Assembly (NCBI RefSeq): GCF_965638725.1
Contig: NC_134963.1
Coordinates: 8,377,501 to 8,441,500, forward strand
Direction: 5' to 3'
Source of the DNA: Aptenodytes patagonicus
Taxonomy: Eukaryota; Chordata; Aves; Sphenisciformes; Spheniscidae
Length of the DNA stretch: 64,000 nucleotides
Shown one piece after another: positions 12,501 to 23,920 of this stretch (positions are counted from its first letter, which is position 1; each line of letters opens with the position of its first letter). The notes below the pieces were generated by a model, which was given only the letters and a program-made list of their open reading frames with translations, searched no databases and was not told the DNA's origin. Position numbers and translations under genes: made by a program.

Positions 12501-13257
12501 TTCTTGGAACTTTGCATCATGTGACAAGATGTAACCTAATTTAACCCAGTGCACTGTAGTTCATGCAGAACTATCCCGTGGCTTCTAACAATACTTGTAA
12601 ATGATAAATCGATGCATAGTAGGTAAATTATCAAAGGCTGTTGACAAACCCAGGTTTGTTCCCACTGATATTAGAAGACCTTTGTCAGAAGTCAGTGCTT
12701 TGGAGTACTACATAAGTACTTGTTTTAATGGAAAGCTTTTCTAGTGTCTATTGCACTTGATTTAATCTCTCTATGACTGCTTCATAACAATGCAAAACGT
12801 GATCTCAAAGGGAACTTTTAAATAATTATTATTTAATAAGAATATCCTTCTCTGGCAACACTCATACAGCAGAGGGAGTTTACTAGAAGGTCAGCCCAAG
12901 GCTTTGAAAGTGTATTTTTCAAACATAGTTTAGTATCAAAATACTTTAAACAGGAATGCTTCTAAATAAGTAATATATTGTAACCGGTCACGAGCTTAGA
13001 AATCTAATTTAGAGAGGAGAAATAATGCAGTTAACTTTTTTTTTTTTAAAAAAGAGGATTTCTATATGCTAAGGGTTTTTTGGTTTTTTTTTAGGAAATA
13101 ATGAGAAAACAACATCAGTTAGCAGGCTGTGACAGCGCAGTGCATATTTTTGAAATCAATAAATGCCTCACCTGTACTCCTGTGAAGGGTGGTGATTTTG
13201 CCCTGAATTCCTAATGATTCCTGACATTATGGACGGGATATCACTTTCTATCATCTC
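306..13257 (-). CDS. FOXN4: FOXN4, forkhead box N4 transcription factor (5' and central part; 3' end off window)
   Basis: Seven coding segments join in frame on the minus strand: 13254-13172, 2723-2560, 1694-1579, 1484-1368, 1215-1088, 697-601 and 513-306 (913 bases, 304 codons plus one base). The N-terminus [12 protein letters not shown], the block [20 protein letters not shown] and the winged helix (about residues 197-290, with [10 protein letters not shown] at 243-252 as recognition helix) identify FOXN4 rather than FOXN1. From family knowledge, FOXN4 is a nuclear DNA-binding activator that commits retinal progenitors to amacrine and horizontal fates and specifies V2b spinal interneurons. 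All introns are GT-AG and no stop or frameshift is seen. The last coding exon, holding the C-terminal activation region, should lie left of base 1. The divergent neighbour MYO1H matches the human gene order. Confidence 0.96.
601..697 (-). CDS. FOXN4: FOXN4 coding exon 6, forkhead helices 1-2
   Basis: 97 bases (1 + 32 codons) encoding [20 protein letters not shown] and then [13 protein letters not shown], which are helices H1 and H2 of the winged helix. Acceptor CTGTAG, donor AAG/GTACGC. The boundary after FPYFK is the same in the human gene as I recall it. Confidence 0.96.
698..1087 (-). other. FOXN4: FOXN4 intron between coding exons 5 and 6
   Basis: A 390-base GT-AG intron. It lies inside a 162-codon plus-strand open frame (873-1361) that is antisense to the exons and shows no domain. 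No repeat or other gene is seen. Confidence 0.85.
1088..1215 (-). CDS. FOXN4: FOXN4 coding exon 5, entry to forkhead domain
   Basis: 128 bases encoding a Tyr/Gln/Pro-rich linker and then [12 protein letters not shown], the start of the winged-helix domain. The exon ends with two bases of Ser (phase 2). Acceptor CATACAG with a long pyrimidine tract, donor AG/GTGAGT. Confidence 0.95.
1368..1484 (-). CDS. FOXN4: FOXN4 coding exon 4 (tandem NAGNAG acceptor)
   Basis: Encodes [15 protein letters not shown] followed by a Gln-rich stretch, in phase 0 at both ends (39 codons). The acceptor reads CTCAGCAG, so the exon can begin at 1484 (adds one Gln) or at 1481 (starts directly with ATG). Both keep the frame. 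Donor CAG/GTACTG. Confidence 0.9.
1579..1694 (-). CDS. FOXN4: FOXN4 coding exon 3
   Basis: 116 bases (2 + 38 codons) encoding the linker that contains [14 protein letters not shown] and [12 protein letters not shown]. Acceptor AAATAG, donor AAT/GTAAAA. This is a low-complexity linker between the N-terminal conserved block and the forkhead domain; I know no folded domain here. Confidence 0.92.
1695..2559 (-). other. FOXN4: FOXN4 intron between coding exons 2 and 3
   Basis: An 865-base GT-AG intron of ordinary base composition. I see no repeat, RNA gene or extra exon in it. Confidence 0.85.
2560..2723 (-). CDS. FOXN4: FOXN4 coding exon 2
   Basis: 164 bases, entered in phase 2 and left in phase 1, encoding an acidic segment ([10 protein letters not shown]) and the FOXN4-typical [19 protein letters not shown] block ahead of the DNA-binding domain. 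The acceptor is TTTTGCAG and the donor is CAG/GTAAAC. The phases fit both neighbours exactly (1 + 54x3 + 1). Confidence 0.95.
4290..4580. promoter_or_regulatory. Candidate conserved enhancer in FOXN4 intron 1
   Basis: The stretch is dense in transcription-factor-like sites: ATAATTAG (4311-4318, homeodomain), ATTGCCATGGTTAC (4320-4333, close to an RFX X-box), CAGGTG (4386-4391, E-box), GTAAACA (4427-4433, forkhead) and CACGTG (4544-4549). It keeps several CpGs within AT-rich intron sequence. Its enhancer role is inferred from composition and position only. Confidence 0.35.
5834..5912 (+). repeat. Possible relic of an ancient amniote interspersed repeat
   Basis: The pattern TAAACTTC..., CCTGGCACAATGGGGC and GTAGTAAAA recalls the 3' part of an old interspersed repeat that I remember as abundant in turtle and crocodilian genomes (…CCTAGCACAATGGGG…). 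The copy is strongly diverged and the family is not certain. Confidence 0.35.
7680..7960. other. Pyrimidine-rich stretch in FOXN4 intron 1
   Basis: About 280 bases of mostly C and T on the plus strand, rich in CTCC/TTCC. The compositional bias produces open frames on the plus strand (7661-7900 and 7689-7970) without any recognisable domain. Confidence 0.5.
8470..8513 (+). repeat. (AAAC)n simple repeat followed by a poly-C run
   Basis: Five or so AAAC repeats run into a run of about 12 C. It is a low-complexity tract prone to length variation and sequencing error. Confidence 0.85.
11286..11313 (+). repeat. A-rich tract
   Basis: An oligo-A run interrupted by single G bases, inside FOXN4 intron 1. 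It could be the tail of a decayed retroelement, but nothing recognisable precedes it. Confidence 0.6.
12369..12392. repeat. Perfect 10-bp inverted repeat, 4-nt loop
   Basis: TTTCACCCAT is followed by AGAA and then ATGGGTGAAA, a perfect hairpin in FOXN4 intron 1. No U-run follows, and terminators of this type are not expected in a vertebrate genome. Function unknown. Confidence 0.7.
13172..13257 (-). CDS. FOXN4: FOXN4 first coding exon, start codon
   Basis: The ATG is at 13254-13252 and 27 codons follow, ending EY plus two bases of an Arg codon before a GTGAGG donor. A pyrimidine-rich tract and a CAAG acceptor sit at 13258-13259, leaving only GAG as leader in this exon. The 5' UTR must therefore come mostly from an upstream untranslated exon. 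G at -3 makes a fair start context. The encoded N-terminus closely matches vertebrate FOXN4 proteins from memory. Confidence 0.95.
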
Positions 13258-13524
13258 CTTGGCAAAAGACAAGAAAAGAGAAAGCAGCCGTTCAGGCAGG
13301 AGTAGCTATCCAGCACTTCAGCAGCGGGCGGGAGACAACAAAATCCCAACTGAAACCCAGGACTACAGGACAGTAAAGCCCAACTTGCGTTACCTTTGCC
13401 TCCAGGTGCACTGGTTTTATTTGGGCCAGACAATGGAGTAAAATGTTTTACCGGGGGGGGGGGGAAGGAAAAAAAGAAGAAAAAAAAGCTCAGAATGGGA
13501 ACCTTGCCCCTGATAGAGGGAGCA
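13258..13524 (-). other. FOXN4: FOXN4 upstream intron/leader region
   Basis: Between the start-codon exon and the CpG island. On the minus strand it begins with the pyrimidine-rich acceptor tract. An AAAG/GTAACG donor-like string lies at 13391-13397, but I cannot tell whether it is used. A G-run (about 13448-13458) and A-rich sequence follow. Confidence 0.5.
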
Positions 13525-15215
13525 TCTCTCGGCCGCGGGCACGGCGGGGCAGTTCGGATGTCAGGAGACTGTCAGTAGCGGGAGCACCGGAGTCAGCCGG
13601 GGGGACACTCCCGTCTCGGGGCTGCTCTTAAACTGCCATAAAAGCACCCGCGTAGCATTTAGGAAAAGCAAGCTGCGGTAGCGTGCGGTGGTCGATGTGC
13701 GCCCAGGCTGCCCCCAGGGAAGAGGGGAGCCCGGGGGAACCGAGCCCCGGTGCCCGCGGAGCTGCCCGAGCGGGCTCCCGAGCCCTTCGCGGCGGCGGCC
13801 CGGCAGCCGGCCGGCAACGAAGGAGGATCCCCGCGGCTCGCCGCCCCGACACCCCGCACCCCGGCCTGCCCGCACCTCCCGGCCGAGCCCTGCTTGCTCC
13901 TTCCACAAACCTGGCGGGCCGGGGCCCGGGGGCCCGGCCGGAGCTCCGCGGTTGCGGCCCGGCGCGGCGGGGTCTCCCTCTGAGGGGGTGGGGGGGGGGA
14001 GGGGGGGCTGGAGCTGGCCCTGAGGGGGACGGAGCCGGCGGCGGCGGCTCAGAGCCGCGGCGAGTCGGCGGCGGGGCCGGGCTCCAGCCCGTTTTTAAAT
14101 TTCCCTCTCAGGAGCTGTCCAGCCTGGAGCATGCGCGGCCGGGGGCCGCCCGCAGGGTCAGGGCCGGGGCAGGGCCGGGGGAGCGCGGCGTTTCCCGGCA
14201 GCCGCCGCAGCGCTGCGCGCCCCCCGCGCCCCCCCCAGGCCCGCCCCGCCGCCGCCCGCGCCCAGGGGACCTGGCTCTGGGGAGGGCGAGCGGGCTGGGC
14301 AGGGGGAATTTAAAAAAACAAGAACAAAAAAAAAGGGAAAAAAAACCCCCAGCCCAACTTCTTGCAACTTTCCAGAGAGAAGGAGGGGGAGGGGGACCCA
14401 CCCAGCGCGTTCAAACGGGCACCGGCGGTTTGAGCGGGGGGGAATAAATGTGTGAGGGGGAGCGGAGCGGGGGCCGCCCTGGGGACCGCCGCGGCCCCGG
14501 CGGAGAGGAGCCCGCCCGCCGGAGCTGGGGCAGCGCCGCGGCGGGAGCCTGCGCCGGTCCGCGCTCGGCGGCCGGTGCCCGCAGATCCCGCTGCCCCGCT
14601 CGGCCGCGGCGGGAAGGGGTGGGGAGGCAGCGCCTGGGTCCGCCTCTCCCCGCCCGCCGCCGGCGCTCGCCTTCCCCGCCGCTGGGCCCGCCGCGCCTGG
14701 GACCGGCCTCCGCCCACTGCCCCTCCGCGGGAAGGTGCCCGGGAGCGGCCGGCAGCCCTCCCTCAGGCGGGCCCGGCGGCGGGCCTGGCGGCGGGCAGCG
14801 CCCCGCGCCCGGGGAAGGGAGCTGGGGCAGCCCCCGGCGGACGCGGGGAGGCGCCGTGCCGCCCGTCCCGCCGCCTCCTCGGCGGTGAGGGGGCTGCAGC
14901 GCTGGGGTTTGAGGAAAGCGGCCCAGCGCTGGCTGCCTGCGGGCAGAAGATGGCTTCCCGGGCGGGGAGCGGGGACCTGCGGGGGGGTGAGGAGGAAGCG
15001 TGTCCCTGCCCCCGTGGAGAGGGGACGGCTCGCCCCATGGGCCTGCAGCCGGGGAGGCGAGAGGGACCTTCCCCGTTGCGGGGTGGGCAGAGGCTGAGGG
15101 GAAGCGCTTCTCTCGTTGGCAGGGCGGGAAGGCGCCCGTGGAGCTCCCGGCTGTCCCGGGGGACTGAGGGTGCCAGGAGGGCCCTGGGCGGGCTGGAGAC
15201 CAGGCCGCAGGGTGC
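13525..15215. promoter_or_regulatory. FOXN4: CpG island, probable FOXN4 promoter
   Basis: About 1.7 kb of very GC- and CpG-rich sequence with sharp edges against AT-rich flanks. It lies 0.3-2 kb upstream (minus-strand sense) of the first coding exon of FOXN4. GC-box-like strings are frequent and an NRF1-like GCATGCGC sits at 14129-14136. The start-codon exon has only three leader bases, so an untranslated first exon must be upstream, and this island is the natural place. I could not fix its donor or the transcription start. A divergent non-coding transcript on the plus strand would be ordinary for such an island. Long open frames here result from the rarity of stop codons in GC-rich DNA. Confidence 0.8.
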
Positions 15216-16413
15216 TTGGTAGGTGTGGGCACCTCTATTTACCTAAGTTAATACATAAAAAATAAATAGGAAATGGAAGAATTCATTCTGGCAGGCATAC
15301 TTTTACTTCCTCTTTCACCAGAGGCTTTTTAAGTGCGGTGTGCCCATCAGACAGTGAAGTCTGACAGTAAAGGCATGAGGTTAGGACAGCGTTACCTCCA
15401 CGTACCAGAGAGATGGGAGTGAAACGGCTGAACCAAGGTCAAACCCCGTGTCAGCGGAGGGACAGCCCCAGAAACTATTGACCTGGACTTGCTGGGTCTT
15501 TTCTTGAGACCAGAGTTTTCCTCCTATAAGCCCATCATCAAAACGGGTGCCAACCTTACTTGTCATGGAAGGTGGCCTTTATGTAGAAGCAGCTTGAAAT
15601 CAGTGATGAAACCAGGTCATTTGGACTCTGCATAAAGCATAAATGTAGAAATACTTTAAATATGCTTGCAGGATGAAAACCCAGAAGATCTCATGAGAAA
15701 TTTATTTCCTTGTGCTTGACAGTTTACCGCATGGTATAGAGGGAATGAAATGTGAAGACAGGGGAGACCTTTTCTTGCTCTTAATGAGAATCTGTTCACT
15801 TTGATGAGCATCAAATCTCTCTCTGTTAATTACTGTCAATAGAAATGGAGAGTAATCAATACTTCTCAGCATCAAGGCCTATACCAGGCACATCTGGAGA
15901 ACCGAAAAGCAGAATAAAAGAAAAAGCCATAATACTGCTAGAGCCTAAGGCATAGAGTTTGCACAGTTGCAAGTGTTCCCTTAATTACAGTGATACGTTG
16001 TGCCGTTTTGTAACTTACTACAAGGTCAACTTACAGTTGTTATATACTTACCTTGTAACTTAAAAACCACTTTTTTTTAAACTGCATTCCTGTAGATCAG
16101 TATTTGCAGATAAAATGCGCCATTTCTTTTGGACTTTCTCGGAATCTGCTCGAGCCATTGTGTTGAACTTTTCGCTTGGTCGGTTTCCTTGTAGCAATAC
16201 ATTCAGTGCACAGATTCGTTTCTCTCCTTCAGGTGATTTGCATACCTCCTGCTTGGAAGGGCCAGGTTATAACAGGTAAGGGTGGCTTATACCCGTCTTG
16301 CTCACTAGGGGAGCTTAAACTGAAATGTGAAGGGATAAAGAGCTTAGTTCTCCAAACTTAGAAGAGTATGTAGCAAGTTGCAACAAGGAAAGCTCTAGTT
16401 AAATACTACAAAG

Positions 16414-16598
16414 AAAGTTTTCATGATGAGGGTAGTCCAGCATTGCAGTGGGGCACAGAGGGATGGCGAGTCTCTGCCCTTGGAGATACTCAGAATTTGA
16501 CTGGACAGAGCTCTGAGCAAATCGATCTGCTTTAGCCTTGCTTTGAGCAGAGATCTCCAGAGGTCTCTTCCAACCTAAATTACTCTGTGACTCCATAA
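16414..16598 (+). mobile_element. CR1 LINE, 5'-truncated 3' fragment
   Basis: The phrases TTTTCATGATGAGGGT, CTTGGAGATACTCA, GACTGGACAGAG and CTCCAGAGGTCTCTTCCAACC match the 3' end of avian CR1 non-LTR retrotransposons, ending in a degraded form of the typical octamer-repeat tail (CTCTGTGACTCC). A stretch before the AGATCTCCAGAGG block is missing relative to typical copies. It is inert, with no open reading frame of its own, and the degree of divergence suggests an old insertion. Confidence 0.88.
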
Positions 16599-18975
16599 CG
16601 GTGGCATGTAGTACTCCTTGGGAAACATGCACATGAATATTTGCAGACTGGGGTTTTCGTGACTGTTAAGCAGAGCAGGTGGTGGAGTCTGCCAGTTACC
16701 AGCTAACACGCTGTTGAAATTATCAAACGGATTTAAAAGCAGAGTTTCCTCAGTAAACAGCTGGCCTTAGAAGTTACCGTGAATGTTTTTGCTGTTACTT
16801 CCATATGTATTTTCAGAAATTCTTCGGCTGTTCTGTGTTATGTCATGTCAGCATGAAGTTTGAATGCAGGTAAACTGCAAGTTGATGATTGGATTCAGAG
16901 AGATTGACTGTAGCCATTTTTTCCTTGTTTTAGGTGTTTTCTCACCCAGTTAATGTTACACTTGGAGACGTTATGCTATCCAAGAGAATAGCATGAAAAC
17001 AGCATGAAAAGGAAAATCGGTGTGTATTGTTTTCTTACATACGTTAGCTGTGTTCCTTTATGTGATTTAAAATGAGAGAATACAAAATATGGACAATTGT
17101 TGTTTTAATTTATAGTCTTGTCTAAGTTAAGGAATAGGGCAAGTTCACCTGACACAACTGAAGTTATTTTTACAGTGAATATTAGCAAAGAAATGTCTAT
17201 TAGGCATTTCTGTTCATCCAATTTCTATCTAATTTATTTTGGCAGCATGTAAAATCACGTGTAGGCATTAAAATAACATAATGTTCAGCAATTAAATTCT
17301 TCCTTTCTTTGGAATAACTAGTTTGTAGCAAATAAATAATGCAATAAAACAACAGAGGCAAAAGAGGGATTTGCTTTGTAAAGGCATTGGCTTCCTCGTG
17401 TGTGATTTCCTCCTAAAATGAGCTCAAATTTCTATAGACTATCATTTAAACTGTAGTAGCTTCCTTTGGATGTTGAACTGAATTCATTTTGTTACCAGCT
17501 GAGGTCATCATAAAACAACTTTGTTTTATTTTCCCTGCTCTCAAGTGTGCTTTAGGGGAGAAGTAAAAAAAAAAAAAAGGTAAGGGGGAGTTGAGGAACC
17601 CTCAAAACCAGAGATTTATGAGAACTCTGTGAAGACTTTGATGACCCCAATGTTCCATCTAGTCAGGCTGTAAAATCAAAATATGCCCCCCACCTCAGAC
17701 TAATTTGGACTGGGACTCATGGTTTCTATGTTGAATCCAGCATGGCTGAAAAACAGCTTCATGTTTACGCATCGTCTTTTTTGTAAAAAGACATTAGCGT
17801 GTCCTGACCCTCGATCTTCTTACTCCTTGCTTGGCATGTTTTCTGATTTTAGTTTTCATCCTTCTTCAGCTGAGTATCTAAAATGTGTGGAGAAAATAAT
17901 GATGTGAATTAAGATCAGTGCCCTCTATTTAGTGAAATGGGGCGCTTCTAAAAGCAGTTAGTGCTTCTTAAAAAGGAATAATTTCCTTGCACACAAGCCA
18001 GCTTTGTTTTATGTGAAAGAGTGGATTCTTTAGCTCCTCCTTTATTTACCCAGTGCCTTTACAATTCATCCCTCCATTCCCCTCAGTACAAAAGTGAAAT
18101 ATTCTATTTACATTTTAAACTGCAACTTCATCATGCAAATTCTCAGTCCCTGAACAAGATGGGAAGCACGTTATACTTCATCCCCCTACCAGTGCACAGA
18201 TTCTAAGTTTGTGTTTGTATTCTTTCCCTCAGAAATAAAAAGCAGCTATTTCAATTACCCAAAGGTTCTTTTCCCGAGACGTGTGCATTCATATCTGAAT
18301 GAAACTAATGTGCAAGTGGATTCAGTACAACCCATTTTAAATACAGGAAACTTTACAAGCTTCCTCCTTTTATTACAATGCAAAAGCACTGACCGTTTTT
18401 TTATTTTAGAATACTGTATCGTAACAAATTATACTTAAAAATCATTTAGTGTGAAATTGCAGATTAATCCCATAGGGATGGGGTTTTAGCACTCGTCTAG
18501 CCACTTGGGAGCATACAGATGGTGAATCTGAGTTTTACAAAAGGCACAATCGCTGATTACATGCATGGATGTAACGGACAAAAAGGCCTTCCTCACGGCT
18601 AAGGTAAGGAAAATACACTGGAGGTCCTAGTGCCTGCCTTGTTCAGAAAAAGCTACATTTTAAAATGCCTTTGCTGTTGAAAAGTTTCATAATATGTATC
18701 ACAAACAAAGGGAAACCTGCTTTTTACTCCCTTTAGGATCCCATTTTTACTTTCTAAGGCAATTATTACTTTTCTTATTCTTTTGTTGTTGTTGGTTTGG
18801 TTTGGTTTATTGCATCTTTAGGCAACAAACAAATGGTGATTCCTTTAGAAGGAGTTTAGCAACTTCTAACTATCGCTGTCCTTGTTGCTAAAACTAATGC
18901 CTGCTGTTCTCTGTTCAGCAGGGAGAAAGTTATCTTGCTCTGTGTGAAGTGCTGGTACTCTGGCCTGTAAGAAAT

Positions 18976-18999
18976 TCATCTTCATCCTCATGAAGATGA
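18976..18999. repeat. Perfect 10-bp inverted repeat, 4-nt loop
   Basis: TCATCTTCAT, loop CCTC, then ATGAAGATGA. It lies in intergenic sequence. No larger fold or small RNA family is recognised around it. Confidence 0.7.
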
Positions 19000-21900
19000 T
19001 ACTGCTGCCCTGTATAGCTGTGAAGTTGAAACTGCCACCTGACTAACCTACTCACTGATTTTAATGTAAAACTGTTAATACTTAGGAACAAAATCCATCA
19101 TACTGTGTAATCCATGATAGTGTGTCCGGGTTCATTAGGGTAAGGTGTGTCATCAGAAGGGGAAGCTTCTTTGCTGGTATCCCATCTTAATTCTTCTTTG
19201 GATTAAGAGGTAGGTTTTAGAATGCAGTGTTACTGAATAATTCTGAAGTTTAGGAAAAAAAAATTAGTTGGGGCTAGCCGCTCTGTTTACTTCAACTGTT
19301 CTCATTATAATTATATGTGTCTTAGAATTTCTTTAAAATACTCAACAAAACTATGCATTTGATATATAATTTCCTCCGAGGCTGAAACCATCTCACTACT
19401 GTAGATTTGCAGAGTGCCTGGAAAAATGGGCCTGGGGCTTCTAAATGCCCCTGTAACAGAAATAATACAGAGCCATTATTATATGCGCTTTAAGAGTTGG
19501 CAGAACCACAAAAACAGACCCACTAGGACACAAAAAGCCTGACAATCTGTTTATAATTTAGCCACTTAAACCTAAGCATAGCACAATTTTATCTTTGTGA
19601 GTGGACTACAAGAATATTTTGCTTTGATACATGTCTATTTTGGGGCAAAACATAGTTTATAGATAGTGTAATTGTGCAGTGCAATGGTTATTATATACAA
19701 TATTATGAAGCAAGTGTTGTGACAAGAGAATTCTGGTTGGCTGGCATGTTTTCCACCACTTCAGATGTCCAACATAATTGCTCTTATCACAGGCTGTTAG
19801 CAGATTTTAACCCTCAAAATTTCATTAACGAGAAAGTGATCTCCGAGAAATGTAATTTTAGTGTATTTTTACTTAGCCTCCAGCAAAATAGTTACTTTCA
19901 GAAGTACAGTGCCTAATACAAGATTGTAGAAATGAGAAAAATTGGGACTGAAGCTAAAATTGCTTCCTTGAACCATTCTGTTGTCTGTAGATATTGTGCT
20001 GTGTATGACAATTAGTATCAGCATGTGCAGAAGGTAATATCCCCTTCTTAAAACATGTGGGTATAAAAGGTTGGAATAAAAACTTTCTGTCATCCTGAAT
20101 TTTTAATGTCCTAAATTTAGACAGTGAAGTTAGAACAAATCCTTGTACTATGTAAGCGTAGTATTAATGCTTTTACTTTGCATTTTGGGGATAAAATGTA
20201 TACTTTTAAAATTATCTTTTTTTCAAATATAGAAGGAAATCAGTATGCCGCTGGCTGATGGATATAATTTACAATCTAGTTTGTCATTGAAAGAGACTAC
20301 TTCAGCAGCAGAGCGCGCTGCAGACAAAATTGTCAATTTTGGTCTCTCTATTGCTCTTTTGTAGACTGCGGTTTATTTACAGCTGAAGAACTGGCGAGAA
20401 TCATGTGTAGGTCTCACCTATTTCTTCACCATAGTAATGAGCTTTTCATAAATAATATTCCTGATTGTTTTCAGCAAATCTCCATGGATTGTGTTGTGCA
20501 GATAATGACAATGAATGCTTTTATCTCTACCTATGCTCACATAAAGTTTTTCCTCTTCGTAGATGAAAAGTTAGGAAAGAAGAAAAAAGGAAAAATGTAC
20601 AGCTACCTTCTTTCGGCTTCGGGTAAATATACAACTTTTTGTTGTGGAAGCAATGAACGTTGACTACATAAGTACTTTGGGAAATTTGTCTCTGAGGGGC
20701 TATTTGTTGCCTCAGTTGGAGGCACAGCTGAATTGTCAGTCCTTGAAAGACTAAATCAATTGCTTCACACAGTGATGGACACCTGGAGCATAACTGATTA
20801 GCGTCAGAGAGAGCCCAGTCTGGTCCACCTTGCTTCCCAGCAAGACTGCTGTAATGTCTAACCTTGACAGAGTGGAATTAAGTTTGCCCAGTATGTTACT
20901 CGCTGAGCCGCACAGAGAGGCAGACATCATCTGAAGATCACGGTCTGGCCATGTTTAAACTGATATTTCTTACACAGAAATGCAGTGACAAGACAACAGC
21001 TAGAGAAAAGCCAAAGTCTAGTTTGGAATTTAAAATTTTGCAGAACTCAGATCTTCTTGATCGCATTAAGTTTATTAACCATGACTAGAAGTACTCAAGT
21101 AAAGCATTCTTTAAGGTTTCTGGAGAAAAATCTTAATAACAAGTACACAATTTTTTCTTGGTTTCTTTTTCTGCAATTTTTTCAGCATATACACTGACAC
21201 ATTTTATCTCAAATAAAAAATAACACCCATAGGATGTCAGGGTAATAGTTTAAATGTGCAAAGCCCAAATACGGTATGATAAAGGACTTTCATAATCTGT
21301 GACAGAACGATTGATTTCCATTTTCTTCCTAGCTTCTGTAAATCTTAGGTGAATATGTAACTAGTTTTATGCATGTATCATACCTCATAAAAGCAAATCT
21401 ACTTTCCTGCCAGTCGTTCAAGAACGTTGGGTGTTTTCTGGGATTCCTGGTTCTGAGGATGCAAGTATTTGCATAACTATAACTTTACAGGTGGAAGTAT
21501 CCTGCAGAAACCAACACTGTGATCATTCCTTTGAAGTCAGTGAGACTATCCACATGAGCGAAGACAAGCATGTGCATATTTTTCTAAGGATCTAAGACTC
21601 AAAATTTAAGATCCCTTCTCTTAATAAGGCCATCATCAAATTAACATAATCAAGAAGTAGTCAGTTCTGTTATGAACAGCTTCTCTGGCGGGTATCCTGC
21701 TACCTCAGCATCTCTGTTCTAAACAATATCACAATTTAGATGAGTGTTGTTTCATGTTTACATGACACAGAAATCTAATTAAACCATTTCTGCACCTTCC
21801 CGGACCAAAATTCTTTATTTCAGTAATTAGAAGACACCACAGTACAGACACGCTGTTTCATCAGATTTTAGGCTACGAGACTTAAACCTAACATTTTCAA

Positions 21901-23729
21901 AAGCATTTCATGGTTTGAAAGAATGGTCAATTAACCTTCAGTTTCCTGTGGGGAACCCTGCAAAGAACTGTCAACAGTTCAGTTTAGAGAGATTTGTCCA
22001 GTGACCTACGAGGCCACTAAGTTCACGAATGCATGTAACAGTGTCATCATAGATTTGTTTCCTGGGTTACTATCACAAGAGAATAAACCAATTGTTTGGC
22101 AGTTTCTGCTACAGTACATAGGTGACCAACTGAATGATGGTAAGTGCCCCAGTGCTACGATGCGCTCCAGTATAGCCTGTTCAAAACTAGACCCACGCAA
22201 CAGGAAAAAAGAAAATCTCCGGTATCTTCAAGATGAATTACGTGTGTGTCTCTCTTCCTTCCATAAGGTTCTTTTTTTTTAAGATGGGGCCGGGGGGAAT
22301 TCATCGACTGCCTGCTGAGTTTCTTTGTATTTCGAATTCTCTTCAAATGGCAGTGTAAGATAAATGTCTGATTAGTCTAGTGGTGACAGTCTTCAGATTT
22401 AAGTGATAGCAACATCTCACTTTTTATTCCAAATTAAGGGCATTCTGTGGAGCAATAGAAATTGATTCAGGAGATGCACCTGCTGAAGAAAGGCAGGCGT
22501 ACCCATTCTGAGCCCTTTAAGAAATATTACATCGTCAAGCTACAGTGAGCTGATTTTATTGAGAAATTGAAAAGAAACCAAGGGTCTAGTCCTGGCCACT
22601 AAAGTCAAAAGAATCTCTGGTTTCATGAGGGAGGCAGAACTAGCCATAAATAAAATTATCTTCTATGTAGGATTTGACACATGGGAATTGAAATCTAGCA
22701 GTTGGCATTTGGCTTTGCTTTTACTTCAGTGCTGTATAAACACAGGATTGTAGCACCATTTTGCAAGCTGCATGGAGAAGTGAATTTTTTTTTTTTTCCT
22801 TTTGCTCAGCATCAGAATGTGATGTCTGGCCCACTTGGCAAATGGAAGTTTGATGTATTCGTTCTCATCTTTACTGGTTGCCAGTTGTGTGGATTATTTC
22901 GGCGCTTTCCTACACGTGACTTTGAACGCCATGTATCCTTCTGTGAAGCTGAGTATCTGATTTAAAATACCAGGCAATTCTAAATTATGGCACTGTGCCA
23001 TCAGGTGAAATGAAGATAGTTCAATGTCATGTGAACATGGGGTTCCTACATTAAATCTGATTTTCCTGGCTTTTGTCATGTTGTCACACCCTTAGCACTT
23101 CCACAAGTGTTGTCAGGGTTGTTGCTTCATGACTGTAACTGTCTGTAGTACAGTTTAAAACACTTCAGTTGATCCTATGTGATGCTCCAAACTTAAAATT
23201 TTAATACATGAAGTAATCAGGAGGGCTTGCTTAAGCATTGTTTTGAATGCACATCTCTATCTTTGTTTAAGATTTTATTTCTCATAGTGTGCACTGTTGT
23301 CTGAAGTAGTTCCGTTTATTACACAGGGCTCTGATTGAATATATATTGTCATATTTTGCCCATTAACGTAGGAATGTAGCAAAAAAATGACTTCTTTAAA
23401 CTGAAAAATATTTACATTTTAGTGTTCCCTAAAAACCAAGAAATGTCACAATGTCTACAGAATGTCTTTCAGTGTGTAATATTAGGGTTTAATTATCTTC
23501 CTTTCAAGTTATGATTTAAAAAAAGAAATCTAGTCCAAATGCCTTTTCTCATCATCTTTTTCATTTTTTCATTGTTTCCCTTGAATATTGAGAACTGATG
23601 CCAAAGGTTCTTCTTCTGCCCTCCAAATACGTATGGCAGAGGGTCATTTCTGAGCAGCCGGGGGAATCGGATAATTCGTTCTTTCTCATGGTTTTTATCT
23701 TCTGTATGGATAAAGCAATTTCGAAGAAT

Positions 23730-23920
23730 TGGGACTACGGTCACGCTCTGGTCTCCGGGGTGCAGCAGCTCAGGGGAGCAGACTCTCCTCGGCCTGCCTG
23801 CGCTGCCTGCTCCGACCCCGCGACATCCCCTGTTGCTCGCTCTAGGCTACTGCACTGCACACCTCCTGCGGGAAGCCGCTGCAAGGGGAACTCTGGAGAG
23901 CTGGGGGAGGCTCGTTAGTG
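23730..23920. other. Isolated GC-rich patch in AT-rich intergenic DNA
   Basis: About 190 bases with many CpGs (for example CCCCGCGAC and GGTCACGCTC), standing out from AT-rich flanks. It is followed by AATAAA near 23940. The plus-strand frame 23598-23918 is open across it but shows no domain. It could be a small CpG island, an exon of an unknown transcript or a regulatory element; the sequence alone does not decide. Confidence 0.4.

Larger units (their letters stand above)
2724..13171 (-). other. FOXN4: FOXN4 intron 1 (10.4 kb)
   Basis: Separates the start-codon exon from the rest of the coding sequence. It contains a candidate enhancer (4290-4580), a possible ancient repeat relic (5834-5912), a pyrimidine-rich stretch (about 7680-7960), an AAAC/poly-C simple repeat (8470-8513), an A-rich tract (11286-11313) and a perfect 10-bp hairpin (12369-12392). 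The rest is AT-rich with no recognisable exon. Confidence 0.9.

Noticed and set aside
13683-15232. Long open frames on both strands (254 aa, 256 aa, 273 aa)
   Set aside because: They lie in the CpG island, where stop codons are rare. The translations are Arg/Gly/Pro/Ala-rich in every frame and contain no recognisable domain.
15425-15470. MIR-like phrase ACCAAGGTCAAACCCCGTGT
   Set aside because: It is too short and diverged, and lacks the ATTTTACAGATG core.
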